Part shown: positions 51,231 through 59,096 of the stretch, piece after piece
Layout: every line of letters begins with the position of its first letter
Position numbering within the stretch: position 1 is the stretch's first letter
NCBI RefSeq assembly: GCF_014646915.1
Contig: NZ_BMOE01000010.1
Coordinates: forward strand, 1 to 64,000
Direction of reading: 5' to 3'
Source: Deinococcus aquiradiocola
Lineage (GTDB): Bacteria > Deinococcota > Deinococci > Deinococcales > Deinococcaceae
DNA length: 64,000 bases
Made by a program: the position numbers and the translations under genes
Notes under the pieces: generated by a model
What the model saw: the letters and a program-made list of their open reading frames with translations, nothing else
The model's database searches: none
What the model was told of the DNA's origin: nothing

Positions 51231-51266
51231 TGCATGCCTGCTCCCCGACCGGTGGGCAGGCATGCA
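51231..51266 (+). terminator. Terminator after glpK
   Basis: Eleven-base-pair perfect stem TGCATGCCTGC/GCAGGCATGCA with a 14-base loop, before the separate glpD promoter region. Confidence 0.78.
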
Positions 51267-51319
51267 CGCGTCCGGAAGGCCGCCCTGACCGCGTGCCGGA
51301 TGGGGTGCCGCGTCACCCA

Positions 51320-51354
51320 TGAACAAACGTTCTTGTGCGATGATCAAGTGTTCA
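51320..51354. promoter_or_regulatory. Paired glp operators at glpD
   Basis: TGAAC-AAAC-GTTCT (51320-51333) and TGATC-AAGT-GTTCA (51341-51354), each one mismatch from TGAAC-N4-GTTCA, with starts 21 bp apart as at glpF. TTGTGC at 51333-51338 could be the -35, but no good -10 is seen. Confidence 0.7.
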
Positions 51355-51423
51355 AGTTGCTGGACTGCAGCACCCCCCAGCGCCCGCCCCCCACCCCCGG
51401 CACCCGCCCCACAGGAGCCCCCC

Positions 51424-52983
51424 ATGACCCAACCCACCACCCCCACCCGCCAGGACACCCTCCGCCAGATTCAGGACACCCAGACCTGGGACGTCCTCGT
51501 GATCGGCGGCGGCGCCAGCGGCCTCGGCACCGCCGTCGAAGCGGCCAGCCGCGGCTACCGCACCCTGCTCCTCGAAGCGCACGACTACGCCAAAGGCACC
51601 AGCAGCCGCAGCACCAAACTCGTGCACGGCGGCGTCCGCTACCTCGCGCAGGGCAACGTCTCCCTCGTCCGTGAGGCCCTCCACGAACGCGGCCTGCTCA
51701 AACAGAACGCCCCGCACCTCGTCCGCGACCTCGGCTTCCTGATCGCCGCGTACACCTGGTGGAGCGCCCCCTTCTACGGCATCGGCCTCAAGATGTACGA
51801 CCTGCTCGCCGGGAAACTCAACCTCCAGAACAGCCGCTACATCAACAAGCAGGAAGCCCTGAAACGCACCCCCACCCTCCGCAAACAGGGCCTCAAGGGC
51901 GGCATCCTGTACTTCGACGGGCAGTTCGACGACTCGCGCCTCGCCATCACCCTCATGCGCACCCTGCAGGACCACGGCGGCGTCACCCTCAACCACGCGC
52001 CCGTCACGGCCCTCCACAAGAACGCGGCCGGCAAGGTCGACGGCGCCACCTTCCGCGACAGCGAAACCGGCCAGGAGCACCGCGTCTCCGCGCGCGTCGT
52101 CGTGAACGCCACCGGCGTCTTCGTGGACGCCGTGCGCCGCATGGACGACGCCTCCGCCAAGGACATGCTCTCGCCCAGCCAGGGCGTGCACGTCGTGGTC
52201 GACCGCAAGTTCCTGCCCGGCGACAGCGCCATCATGGTGCCCCGCACCGACGACGGCCGCGTCCTGTTCGCCGTCCCATGGCACGACCACGTCGTGATCG
52301 GCACCACCGACACGCCCGTCCCCGAAGCGAGCCTCGAACCGCGCCCCCTGCCGGAAGAGGTGGAATTCATCCTCAAGACCGCCGCGCAGTACATGGACCC
52401 CGCCCCCACCCGCGCCGACGTGCGCAGCGTGTACGTCGGCCTGCGCCCCCTCGTGAAGGCCGCCGAAGGCACCGACACCAAGGCCCTCTCGCGCGACCAC
52501 GTCATCCGCATCTCCGACAGCGGCCTCATCACCCTCACGGGCGGCAAGTGGACCACGTACCGCCGCATGGGCGAAGACACCGTCAACCGCGCCGCACGCC
52601 AGGCGGGCCTGCCCGAACGCCTCACCGTCACGCCCGCCCTGCACCTGCACGGCTGGACCACCGACACCCTCGACCAGCACTGGCGCGTGTACGGCACCGA
52701 CGCCGCCCGCATCCGCGAACTGGAAGGCGCCGGCACGCCCCTGCACCCCGACCTGCCGTACACCGAGGCCGAAGTCCGCTGGGCCGCCCGTTTCGAACAG
52801 GCCCGCACCGTGGAGGACATCCTGTCGCGCCGCCTGCGCGCCCTGCTGCTGAACGCCCGCGCCAGCAGCGAGTCCGCCCCACGCGTCGCAGAGATCCTCG
52901 CCGAGGAACTCGGGCAGGACGCCGCGTGGCAGGCCAAGCAGGTCAGCGAGTACACCACGCTCGCCCAGCAGTACCAGCTGTAA
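51424..52983 (+). CDS. glpD: Glycerol-3-phosphate dehydrogenase (FAD, respiratory)
   Basis: Membrane-associated flavoenzyme of 519 residues that oxidises glycerol 3-phosphate to dihydroxyacetone phosphate and reduces quinone. The FAD motif is WDVLVIGGGASGLGTAVEAASRGYRTLLLE (about 22-50), then KGTSSRSTKLVHGGVRYL (about 60), VVVNATGVFVDAVRRMD (about 222), GTTDTPVPEASLEP (about 297), VGLRPLVKAAEG and LITLTGGKWTTYRRMGEDTVN (about 365). AGGAG lies six bases before the ATG. It has its own regulatory region with the same operator pair as glpF. Confidence 0.96.
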   Translation: MTQPTTPTRQDTLRQIQDTQTWDVLVIGGGASGLGTAVEAASRGYRTLLLEAHDYAKGTSSRSTKLVHGGVRYLAQGNVSLVREALHERGLLKQNAPHLVRDLGFLIAAYTWWSAPFYGIGLKMYDLLAGKLNLQNSRYINKQEALKRTPTLRKQGLKGGILYFDGQFDDSRLAITLMRTLQDHGGVTLNHAPVTALHKNAAGKVDGATFRDSETGQEHRVSARVVVNATGVFVDAVRRMDDASAKDMLSPSQGVHVVVDRKFLPGDSAIMVPRTDDGRVLFAVPWHDHVVIGTTDTPVPEASLEPRPLPEEVEFILKTAAQYMDPAPTRADVRSVYVGLRPLVKAAEGTDTKALSRDHVIRISDSGLITLTGGKWTTYRRMGEDTVNRAARQAGLPERLTVTPALHLHGWTTDTLDQHWRVYGTDAARIRELEGAGTPLHPDLPYTEAEVRWAARFEQARTVEDILSRRLRALLLNARASSESAPRVAEILAEELGQDAAWQAKQVSEYTTLAQQYQL

Positions 52984-53008
52984 CCACGAACCCCGGCCGG
53001 ACGCCACA

Positions 53009-53056
53009 GGAGGGAGAGGGAGCCGGATTCGTCCGCCGCTTCCTCTCCCTCCTTCC
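53009..53056 (+). terminator. Terminator after glpD
   Basis: GGAGGGAGAGG pairs with CCTCTCCCTCC (eleven base pairs, 22-base loop), 26 bases after the stop. Confidence 0.72.
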
Positions 53057-53060
53057 GCCC

Positions 53061-53211
53061 GGCTGAACTCCAGGAGTTCGGCTCACACGGTGTTGATCCG
53101 ATTCCAGGGATGCCGGGAACAGCAAAGGCATCCCTTCCACCTCCTCCACACCGGACTTGTTGGTGCTCGCTCCGCTCGGCTGAACTCCAAAAGTTCAGCT
53201 CAAAACCGTAT
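53061..53211 (-). repeat. Mosaic intergenic repeat, copy F
   Basis: Minus-strand copy: GATACGGTTTTGAGCTGAAC, stem CTGAACTTT/GGAGTTCAG region, GCCGAGCGGAGCGAGCACC, AACAAGTCCGGTGTGGAGGA, a shortened middle, AAGGGATGCC/GGCATCCCT and GGAATCGGATCAACACCG. A second CTGAACTCC/GGAGTTC stem ends it at 53061-53081. It lies between glpD and the chromate transporter, starting just after the latter's stop codon. Confidence 0.82.
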
Positions 53212-53222
53212 CAGATAACGTA

Positions 53223-53732
53223 TCAGTGCAGCAGCAGCGCGCCGAGGGCCAGTCCCGTCAGGACCGCCAGGACGGGCGGCACGCGTGTGGCGCGCGTGAC
53301 CACGAAGGCCGCCACGGCGATCAGGGCGGTGACGGGTCCCGTCACGCTGCCGCGCGCCAGGACCGCCAGTCCCGCCAGCAGCAGGCCCGCCCCGATGGGC
53401 AGCAGTGCACGGTACAGCCGCGCGAGGACGGGCGAGCCGCGCTGCGTGACCACGTAGGCTGCCACGACCGCGCCTGCGGGCGGCACGAAGAAGCCCAGCA
53501 GGGCCGCAATGCCGCCCGTCATGCCGGCGGCCGCGTGGCCGTACAGGATGATGCTGAGGATGTTCGGGCCGGGCAGCAGCTGTCCGAGCGCGTAGCCCTG
53601 CACGAACTGCTCGTGCGTGAGCCAGTGGTGGTTCTCCACGACCACCTGACCCATCGCGGCGAGGTTCACGGCCCCGACCGACAGGAAGCCGAGCCGCACG
53701 AACTCCACGAACACGGTGACGGCGCTGCTCAC
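53223..53732 (-). CDS. chrA: Chromate transporter, C-terminal half (split ChrA)
   Basis: Protein of 169 residues of the short-chain CHR family. The half-domain motif FLSVGAVNLAAMGQVVVENHHWLTHEQFVQGYALGQLLPGP, then LYGHAAAGMTGGIAALLGFFVPP, matches the second CHR domain, with about six helices. It starts at a GTG overlapping the stop of the other half (GTGA), so the two are translated together and would form a heterodimer for chromate export. Its stop is followed at once by the intergenic repeat. Confidence 0.88.
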   Translation of the reverse strand: MSSAVTVFVEFVRLGFLSVGAVNLAAMGQVVVENHHWLTHEQFVQGYALGQLLPGPNILSIILYGHAAAGMTGGIAALLGFFVPPAGAVVAAYVVTQRGSPVLARLYRALLPIGAGLLLAGLAVLARGSVTGPVTALIAVAAFVVTRATRVPPVLAVLTGLALGALLLH

Positions 53733-54310
53733 GTGCTTCGTCCGAACAGCACGCCGAGCGGCAGCAGGACGGCCAGGGCGATCACGGTGCCGCCCGGCAC
53801 GAACAGCGCGAGCAGGCACGTCAGGACGGCCACCACGGTCGCCTGCAGGTGCGTGAGCGTGAAGCGCAGGACATTCAGGCCCGCCGAGGCGCCGATGCCG
53901 AGGGCCGCGGCGGCCGCGCCCTGCAGCGCCCCGCTGACGTGCGGGTCCGTGGCGAGGCTCCCGCCGAAGTACGCGCCCGCCAGGGCCGCCATCAGCAGGC
54001 TGCCGGGCAGCAGCAGGGCCGTGAGGGCCACCGCGGCGCCCGGCACGCCCCGCAGCTGGTACCCGAGCAGCGCGGAGAGGTTGCCGTTGTTCGAGCCGGG
54101 CAGCGTCTGCGCGAAGGTGCTGAACTCCGCGAATTCCTGATCGGCGAGCCAGCCCTCGCGGCGCACGAGGTTGAGCAGGTGCGCGTTCAGGCCGCCGCCG
54201 AAGGCGTTCAGGCTAGCGAGCAGGAAGCCCCGGAAGAGGGCGGAAAGAGGAATCCGTGCCCGGCCGGGCGTGGTCCGGGAAGGCGCGGGGCCGACAGGGG
54301 AGGCCGCCAT
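53729..54310 (-). CDS. chrA: Chromate transporter, N-terminal half (split ChrA)
   Basis: Protein of 193 residues carrying the first CHR half: LNAFGGGLNAHLLNLVRREGWLADQEFAEFSTFAQTLPGSNNGNLSALLGYQLRGVPGA (about 42-100), then helices. The usual FGGP is FGGG here. The start MAASPVGP is set by TATCCT six bases upstream of the ATG, the leaderless pattern. A perfect TCACCGG-C-CCGGTGA palindrome lies at 54337-54351 where the -35 would be. It forms a two-gene unit with the C-terminal half. Substrate could be chromate or another oxyanion. Confidence 0.88.
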   Translation of the reverse strand: MAASPVGPAPSRTTPGRARIPLSALFRGFLLASLNAFGGGLNAHLLNLVRREGWLADQEFAEFSTFAQTLPGSNNGNLSALLGYQLRGVPGAAVALTALLLPGSLLMAALAGAYFGGSLATDPHVSGALQGAAAAALGIGASAGLNVLRFTLTHLQATVVAVLTCLLALFVPGGTVIALAVLLPLGVLFGRST

Positions 54311-54336
54311 GCCCGGAGGATAGGCCTGTCCGGCTG

Positions 54337-54351
54337 TCACCGGCCCGGTGA
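54337..54351. promoter_or_regulatory. Palindrome at the chrA promoter
   Basis: TCACCGG-C-CCGGTGA, perfect 7-1-7, spans the -35 position relative to the -10 AGGATA/TATCCT at 54317-54322. It is a candidate repressor site for the chrA pair. Confidence 0.4.
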
Positions 54352-54371
54352 ACGGCGAACAGAACGAACGA

Positions 54372-54399
54372 AACGGCCTAACCGTGCAGGTGGGCCGTT
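54372..54399 (-). terminator. Terminator after the dioxygenase gene
   Basis: AACGGCC/GGCCGTT stem followed on the minus strand by a T-rich stretch (TTTCGTTCGTTCTGTTC). Confidence 0.68.
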
Positions 54400-54422
54400 G
54401 CGTTCATCCTGGACGTTGCGGG

Positions 54423-55304
54423 TCAGGCGAGTGTGAACAGCAGGGGGTTCCCGGCCGGATCCTGCACGTGCAGGCCCGCGTCGTCCCGTTCATGCGAAAC
54501 ACCTGCCGCCGCGAGCCGCGCGGCCAGCGCGTCCAGGTCTGCCGCGTCCGGCAGCACGAGCGTGGCGCGTTCCAGCTGCGCGCTGCCTGCCGGGGCGCGC
54601 GTCCCGCCGAGGCTCTGCCAGGTGTTCAGGCCCAGGTGGTGGTGGTACCCGCCCGCCGAGACGAACAGCGCCTGCCCGGAGAAGCGGCTCACGATGTCGA
54701 AGCCCAGCACGCCCGCGTAGAAGGCCTCGGTGGCGGCGAGGTCCGTCACGCGCAGGTGCACGTGGCCCATCACGGTCCCGTCCGGCAGTCCCGCGTATGG
54801 GGCGTCCGGTCCGGCCTCGCGCAGCAGGCCCTGGATGTCGACGGGCCTGGAGTCCATCTCGACCTGCGTGCCGTGCCACGTCCACTCGCTGCGGGGGCGG
54901 TCGCGGTACACCTCGATGCCGTGCCCGTCCGGGTCGTTCAGGTACAGCGCCTCGCTGACGAGGTGATCGCCCTGCCCGAGGCGCGCGCCGAGGCCCGCCA
55001 TGTGCCGCACGAAGCGCCCCAGGTCGGCGCGGGTGGGGAGCAGCAGCGCGAGGTGGTACAGGCCCGGACTGCTGGGCGGGGCGGGCCGTCCGGGGCGGGC
55101 GTTCAGCGTGAGGAGGGGTCGTGCGGGCACGCCGAGCGTCACGCGGTCAGGCGTGCTGTGCAGGACGCGCAGGCCGAGGCCCTGCGTGTAGAAGGCGGTG
55201 CTGCGCGCGAGGTCGGTCACGCCGAGCGTGACGGGGCCGACGCTCAGGCCGCCCGGCAGGTGCGGGGCGGGGGAGGCGGGGGAGACAGTGCCGGTCGTGG
55301 TCAT
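54423..55304 (-). CDS. Extradiol (VOC-family) dioxygenase, CatE-like
   Basis: Vicinal oxygen chelate protein of 293 residues, type of catechol 2,3-dioxygenase. Two paired domains: the first VTLGVTDLARSTAFYTQGLGLRVLHS (about 24-50) with LYHLALLLP, and the second MGHVHLRVTDLAATEAFYAGVLGFDIVSRF (about 180-210) with GGYHHHLGLNTW. The metal ligands are His in GHVHLRV, His in YHHHLGLN, and Glu in the C-terminal region. It is like Bacillus CatE and lies directly downstream of a DoxX gene as in catDE. AGGAG precedes the ATG. A quinone- or catechol-detoxifying role is inferred from that arrangement. Confidence 0.82.
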   Translation of the reverse strand: MTTTGTVSPASPAPHLPGGLSVGPVTLGVTDLARSTAFYTQGLGLRVLHSTPDRVTLGVPARPLLTLNARPGRPAPPSSPGLYHLALLLPTRADLGRFVRHMAGLGARLGQGDHLVSEALYLNDPDGHGIEVYRDRPRSEWTWHGTQVEMDSRPVDIQGLLREAGPDAPYAGLPDGTVMGHVHLRVTDLAATEAFYAGVLGFDIVSRFSGQALFVSAGGYHHHLGLNTWQSLGGTRAPAGSAQLERATLVLPDAADLDALAARLAAAGVSHERDDAGLHVQDPAGNPLLFTLA

Positions 55305-55331
55305 GTCGGGACTCCTGGGGTGTGCGGCCGC

Positions 55332-55763
55332 TCAGCGGCGCCTGAGGATGCGGTCCACGCTGGCCGCGCCGCCGCCGCTGAGGGCCAGGGCGACGCTGGC
55401 GGCGAGCAGGGCGAGCGGGAACTCGAAGCCGTTCGGGGAGAAGAACCCGGCCTTGAGGTGCACGATCAGGATGGCGACGAGGATGTTCACGGCCAGCAGG
55501 GCGGCGGCGATACGGGTGCCGAGGCCCAGGATGAGGGCCAGTCCGCCGATCAGTTCGACGGCCGCGACGAGGGGCGCGCTCACGCTGGGGAGCGGGACGC
55601 CCATCTGGGTGAAGGCGCCGGTCGTGCCGGGCAGGGTGTACGTGAAGAACTTCTGGATGCCGTGCATCAGGAAGATCGCGCCGGTCGAGACGCGCAGCAC
55701 GGTCAGGCCGAGGTTGGGGCGGGGGCGCAGGGCGGGGGTGGTGTCTGGGTTCAGGGTCGTCAT
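55332..55763 (-). CDS. DoxX-family membrane protein, CatD-like
   Basis: Four-helix protein of 143 residues of the DoxX family: LTVLRVSTGAIFLMHGIQKFF (about 19-40), LPSVSAPLVAAVELIGGLALILGLGTRIAAALLAVNILVAIL (about 58-100) and FEFPLALLAASVALALSGGGAASVDRIL. Members partner with oxidoreductases in redox or quinone stress. AGGAGG lies before the ATG, and the dioxygenase follows after 27 bases. A TCGTTGAAACGA palindrome lies upstream, matching the one in the marR promoter. Confidence 0.88.
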   Translation of the reverse strand: MTTLNPDTTPALRPRPNLGLTVLRVSTGAIFLMHGIQKFFTYTLPGTTGAFTQMGVPLPSVSAPLVAAVELIGGLALILGLGTRIAAALLAVNILVAILIVHLKAGFFSPNGFEFPLALLAASVALALSGGGAASVDRILRRR

Positions 55764-55840
55764 GGGGCCTCCTGGGGGTGCGGTGTGGTCCGGGCGGACG
55801 GTGAAGGGGGGGGCGGTATGGGTCGGGCGGACGAGGAAGG

Positions 55841-55852
55841 TCGTTGAAACGA
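55841..55852. promoter_or_regulatory. MarR-type operator upstream of doxX
   Basis: TCGTTGAAACGA, identical to the perfect palindrome at 56429-56440 except for one central base. It lies 78 bases before the doxX start. Confidence 0.6.
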
Positions 55853-55879
55853 ATGTCTGCGCGCAGAGCGTGCCGCCCC

Positions 55880-56404
55880 TCAGGGCGCGGCCACCTCCGG
55901 CACGTCCGGGCTGACGGCCGCTTCCGGGTGGGTGGCCTCCTCCAGCAGCTCCAGCAGCAGCGCGAGCCGCTGCGGGGGCAGGTGCGCGAACTGCTGGCGG
56001 TGCACGTCCAGGTTCGGGCCGTCCAGGCGGGCCAGGAGGTCCAGGCCCGCCTCGCTGATGCGGCTCGTCACGACGCGCCGGTCCCGGCGTTCGCGGGTGC
56101 GCGTGACGAGCCCGGCGGCCTCCAGGCGGTCGAGGAGCCGCGTGACGTCCGGGTCGCGGTTGATGAGTTCCGCCGAGATCTCGCCGCAGGTGCGCCCCTC
56201 GCCCGCGCCGCGCAGGATCCGCAGCACGTTGTACTGCGGGCCGCTCAGCCCGGCGGACTTCAGCAGGGCCGAGGACGCGACGGTCAGGTCGGCGGCGAGC
56301 TTCTGGACGGCCAGGAAGGCGCGGTGTTCGGGTGAGGTGATGGCCGTGGGCTGCGCCGGGGCAGGGGCGGTGCTCTGGGCCGGGCTCGGGGTGTGGGTCG
56401 TCAT
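55880..56404 (-). CDS. MarR-family regulator
   Basis: Winged-helix regulator of 174 residues. The core is LSGPQYNVLRILRGAGEGRTCGEISAELINRDPDVTRLLDRLEAAGLVTRTRERRDRRVVTSRISEAGLDLLARL (about 53-128). It is divergent from the thiamine phosphate synthase-like gene and upstream of doxX. Its promoter (TTGAAA, N17, TATATT) carries the palindrome TCGTTGCAACGA in the spacer, and the same site stands before doxX, so it most likely represses itself and the doxX-dioxygenase pair. No cysteine is conserved in the usual redox position; the ligand could be a phenol or quinone. Confidence 0.92.
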   Translation of the reverse strand: MTTHTPSPAQSTAPAPAQPTAITSPEHRAFLAVQKLAADLTVASSALLKSAGLSGPQYNVLRILRGAGEGRTCGEISAELINRDPDVTRLLDRLEAAGLVTRTRERRDRRVVTSRISEAGLDLLARLDGPNLDVHRQQFAHLPPQRLALLLELLEEATHPEAAVSPDVPEVAAP

Positions 56405-56421
56405 GCGGGCTCCTGACCCTC

Positions 56422-56450
56422 AATATAGTCGTTGCAACGAACAGTTTCAA
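56422..56450 (-). promoter_or_regulatory. marR promoter with operator TCGTTGCAACGA
   Basis: On the minus strand TTGAAA (56450-56445), 17-base spacer, TATATT (56427-56422). The spacer contains the perfect palindrome TCGTTGCAACGA (56429-56440). Confidence 0.75.
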
Positions 56451-56473
56451 GCCGCACCCGCTACCCTGGACTC

Positions 56474-56908
56474 ATGTGGCACTCCACCGACCTGACCCTG
56501 CGCCCCCACCCGCGCGGCTTTCACCTCATCACCCACGAGGTGCAGGCCGCCGTCCCGCAGCTCCGCACGCTGCGCGTGGGCCTGCTGCACGTCTTCATCC
56601 GGCACACCAGCGCCAGCCTCACCCTCAGCGAGAACGCCTCCCCCGACGTGCGCCGCGACTTCGAGACGTACTTCAACCACGCCGTCCCGGACGGCTGGCC
56701 CCCCTTCGAACATACCCTGGAAGGCGACGACGACATGGCCGCCCACATCAAGGCCGCGCTGCTCGGCCCGGCCCTCACGCTGCCCGTCCGGGACGGCCGC
56801 CTGCACCTGGGCACCTGGCAGGGCGTGTACCTCTGCGAGCACCGAGATCGGGGCGGCCCCAGGACCCTCACCCTCACCCTGACCGGCGAGACGGCCCGCA
56901 ACGACTGA
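56474..56908 (+). CDS. YjbQ/UPF0047 family protein (secondary thiamine-phosphate synthase type)
   Basis: Protein of 144 residues of the YjbQ family. Metal and phosphate residues lie in the three blocks HTSASLTLSENASPDVRRDFE (about 40), HTLEGDDDMAAHIKAALLG (about 80) and LPVRDGRLHLGTWQGVYLCEHRDRG (about 105-125). Family members show weak thiamine-phosphate synthase activity, but the natural role is unsettled. TACCCT lies six bases before the ATG, the leaderless pattern. It is divergent from the MarR gene, and a terminator separates it from the convergent rutA-like gene. Confidence 0.9.
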   Translation: MWHSTDLTLRPHPRGFHLITHEVQAAVPQLRTLRVGLLHVFIRHTSASLTLSENASPDVRRDFETYFNHAVPDGWPPFEHTLEGDDDMAAHIKAALLGPALTLPVRDGRLHLGTWQGVYLCEHRDRGGPRTLTLTLTGETARND

Positions 56909-56922
56909 ACCGCAGGGGCCAG

Positions 56923-56957
56923 CCCCCGCCGCTCACGCTGTACGTGAAAGGCGGGGG
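56923..56957. terminator. Bidirectional terminator between yjbQ and the RutA-like gene
   Basis: CCCCCGCC/GGCGGGGG with an inner TCACG/CGTGA stem and a five-base loop; symmetrical, so it can act on both convergent transcripts. Confidence 0.8.
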
Positions 56958-56995
56958 GCAGGGCCAGCAGTGCTCTGCCCCCGCTCCCTCCTCGG

Positions 56996-58057
56996 TCAGT
57001 CGGCGGCGAGGGCCTGCCTGCACTTCAGGAGCGGCATGACCTCGCTCCCGAAGCGTTCCACGCCCAGCACGAAGTCGTCGAAGGTCAGCATCATGCCGGA
57101 CGTACCGGGAATCTCCGCGAGGCGGTCGATCTCGCGCGCGACGGTGGCGGGCGAGCCGACCAGCAGGCCGATGCCCATGAACGTCGCGCCCTGCAGCTGC
57201 GAGATGACCTGCGCGGTCGTTCCGGCCGTGTCGAGGCTCGCCTGCCCGGTCATGAACGCGATGGCGTCCAGGTCCGCGCCGTCCCGGTAGTGCTGCTCGC
57301 GCGCGCGGGCCTCGTCGTCCGTGTCGGCGAGGATCACGGTGTACAGCGCGTACGTGCCCACCTGCCGTCCGGCCCGCTGCGCGATGCCGCTCAGGGTGTC
57401 GTTGAACGCGCGCAGGTTCGTGCCCTCGGTGTCGGCGATCATGAAGTTGTGGTCGCCGTACTCGGCGCAGAAGGCCATGCCGCGCTCGCTCGCGCCGGCG
57501 CACACGAGCGGGATGTCGTGGCTGGGTTTCGGCAGGAGGCGGCAGTCGTCCATCTGGAAGTACTGGCCCTTGAAGTTGCTGACGCCGTCGCGCCACAGGT
57601 CCTTCATGACCTGCACGTACTCGCTCGCGTGGTCGTACCGCGCGCCGTAGTGCTCGTCGCCGGGCCACACGCCCATCTGCGCGTACTCGCTGCGGTTCCA
57701 GCCGGACACGATGTTGATCCCGAAGCGCCCGCCGGAGATGTCGTCGATGGTGACGGCCATGCGCGCCACCATGGCGGGGTGCAGGGTGAGCGTGGCGACG
57801 CTCGCGTACAGCTGGATGCGGCTCGTGACGGCCGCGAGGCCCGCCATGAGCGTGAACGATTCGAGGTTGTAATCCCAGAATTCCGTCTTGCCGCCGAAGC
57901 CGCGCAGCTTGACCATGCTGAGCACGAACTCGAAGCCGTGCCGCTCGGCAGCGAGCGTGATGGCCCTGTTCAGCTCGAAGCTGGGCTGGTACTGGGGGCT
58001 CGTCGCGGAGAGCATCCAGCCGTTGTTGCCGATCGGTAGGAACACGCCAAAATCCAT
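56996..58057 (-). CDS. RutA-type flavin monooxygenase (pyrimidine/amide oxygenase)
   Basis: FMN-dependent luciferase-like monooxygenase of 353 residues very close in motif pattern to RutA, which opens the uracil ring by oxidising the N3-C4 amide bond. Shared blocks are FGVFLPIGNNGWMLS, SMVKLRGFGGKTEFWDYNLESFTLMAGLAAVTSRIQLY (about 46-85), ARMAVTIDDISGGRFGINIVSGW (about 97-120), YAQMGVWPGD, EYVQVMKDLWRDG and the C-terminal TFDDFVLGVERFG. The reduced flavin would come from a separate reductase, not seen here. No rutB-F genes follow; instead it is divergent from a GntR-led operon. AGGAG lies before the ATG, and TAGACT at 58194-58199 is the likely -10. Confidence 0.85.
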   Translation of the reverse strand: MDFGVFLPIGNNGWMLSATSPQYQPSFELNRAITLAAERHGFEFVLSMVKLRGFGGKTEFWDYNLESFTLMAGLAAVTSRIQLYASVATLTLHPAMVARMAVTIDDISGGRFGINIVSGWNRSEYAQMGVWPGDEHYGARYDHASEYVQVMKDLWRDGVSNFKGQYFQMDDCRLLPKPSHDIPLVCAGASERGMAFCAEYGDHNFMIADTEGTNLRAFNDTLSGIAQRAGRQVGTYALYTVILADTDDEARAREQHYRDGADLDAIAFMTGQASLDTAGTTAQVISQLQGATFMGIGLLVGSPATVAREIDRLAEIPGTSGMMLTFDDFVLGVERFGSEVMPLLKCRQALAAD

Positions 58058-58262
58058 GATGACTCCTCTTGCGCCGGGAAGGGGGCGCGGTGGGGCAACG
58101 GGAATGGAACGCGGGCGGCGCGTGGCGCCACTGGAATCGGTCGGGCATGCAGGGTGAACCGCGGGTCCCGGGGGGCGGGGTTCATGGACACCGAGTCTAG
58201 AGAAGGCGTGGGGGGGCGTGTGTGGTGGCCCCGCTAGTCGGGGGAGGGTCAGGCTGTGTACA

Positions 58263-58282
58263 GTGGTCAGACCTCTGACCAC
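58263..58282. promoter_or_regulatory. Perfect GntR-type operator
   Basis: GTGGTCAGACCTCTGACCAC, a perfect 9-2-9 palindrome between the divergent RutA-like gene and the GntR gene. It overlaps the last bases of a -10-like TACAGT (58259-58264) of the GntR operon. The TGGTCAG arms fit the TGGT...ACCA operators of FadR-type GntR proteins. Confidence 0.75.
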
Positions 58283-58337
58283 AGGCGGGACACGTGCCCT
58301 CGCCCCGGTCGTCCACACGCCCGCCCAGGAGGTCCGC

Positions 58338-59096
58338 ATGTCCCCGCCCGACCCGCCCATGCCCGCCTTCCAGCCTGCCCCTGCCGGACGCAAGGTCGAT
58401 CACGTGCTGCAGGAGCTGCGGCAGGCGATCACGTCGGGAGGGCTCGCGCCCGGCGATCGCCTGCCGCCCGAACGGGACCTCGCCGCGCAGTTCGGGGTGG
58501 GGCGGTCCAGCGTCCGCGAGGCGCTCAGCGTGCTGCAGATGTCGGGCCTGCTCGACGTGCGCCACGGGCAGGGCACCTACGTGCTGCACGTCCCGCCGCC
58601 CGCCGATCTCGCCCCGGACGCGGCCACGCCGAACGAACAGCTGGACTTCCTGCCGCTCACCGAGGCCCGCTACGCCTTCGAGCTGGGCGTGGCGCGCCTC
58701 GCCGCAGACCGCCGCGACCCCGCCGGCCTGAGTGCCCTGCGGCACGCCGTGACGGCCCTGCGCGCCTCGGCCGTGCAGGGCGACGCGGCGGGCTTCGAGC
58801 GCGCCAACCTCGACTTTCACCTCGCGCTGGCCGCCACCACCGGCAACGCCGCCCTGAACGCCGTGGCGGCCCAGCTGCACGCGCCGCTCGCGTCGCAGGG
58901 CGCGCGGCGTGTCCGGCGCGCCTTCTACGACGTGACGCCCGCCCGCATCGTGGGGGCCGTGCCGCTGCACGAGGCCGTCGCGGACGCCGTCACGGCCGCG
59001 CAACCGGAGGCCGCCATGCGCGCCGTGATGGCCCACTACGCCAACGTCGCCGCGCCGCTCCTCGGCGAGGACCCCCCGCAGCGGGAGGACACGTGA
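58338..59096 (+). CDS. GntR/FadR-family regulator
   Basis: Regulator of 252 residues. The N-terminal winged helix (LRQAITSGGLAPGDRLPPERDLAAQFGVGRSSVREALSVLQMSGLLDVRHGQGTYV, about 24-78) is of the FadR subfamily, and the C-terminal helical FCD domain has the ligand/metal pattern ANLDFHLALAATTGN and VPLHEAVADAV with the expected histidines. It begins the operon with the cysteine hydrolase, whose GTG overlaps its TGA. AGGAGG lies before the ATG. The palindrome upstream is its probable autoregulatory site. Confidence 0.93.
   Translation: MSPPDPPMPAFQPAPAGRKVDHVLQELRQAITSGGLAPGDRLPPERDLAAQFGVGRSSVREALSVLQMSGLLDVRHGQGTYVLHVPPPADLAPDAATPNEQLDFLPLTEARYAFELGVARLAADRRDPAGLSALRHAVTALRASAVQGDAAGFERANLDFHLALAATTGNAALNAVAAQLHAPLASQGARRVRRAFYDVTPARIVGAVPLHEAVADAVTAAQPEAAMRAVMAHYANVAAPLLGEDPPQREDT

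Noticed and set aside
57970..58185. Possible leaderless small protein of about 70 codons after TAGACT upstream of the RutA-like gene
   Set aside because: Composition (Pro/Arg-rich) and overlap with the RutA-like frame argue against a stable protein; kept only as a possible leader.
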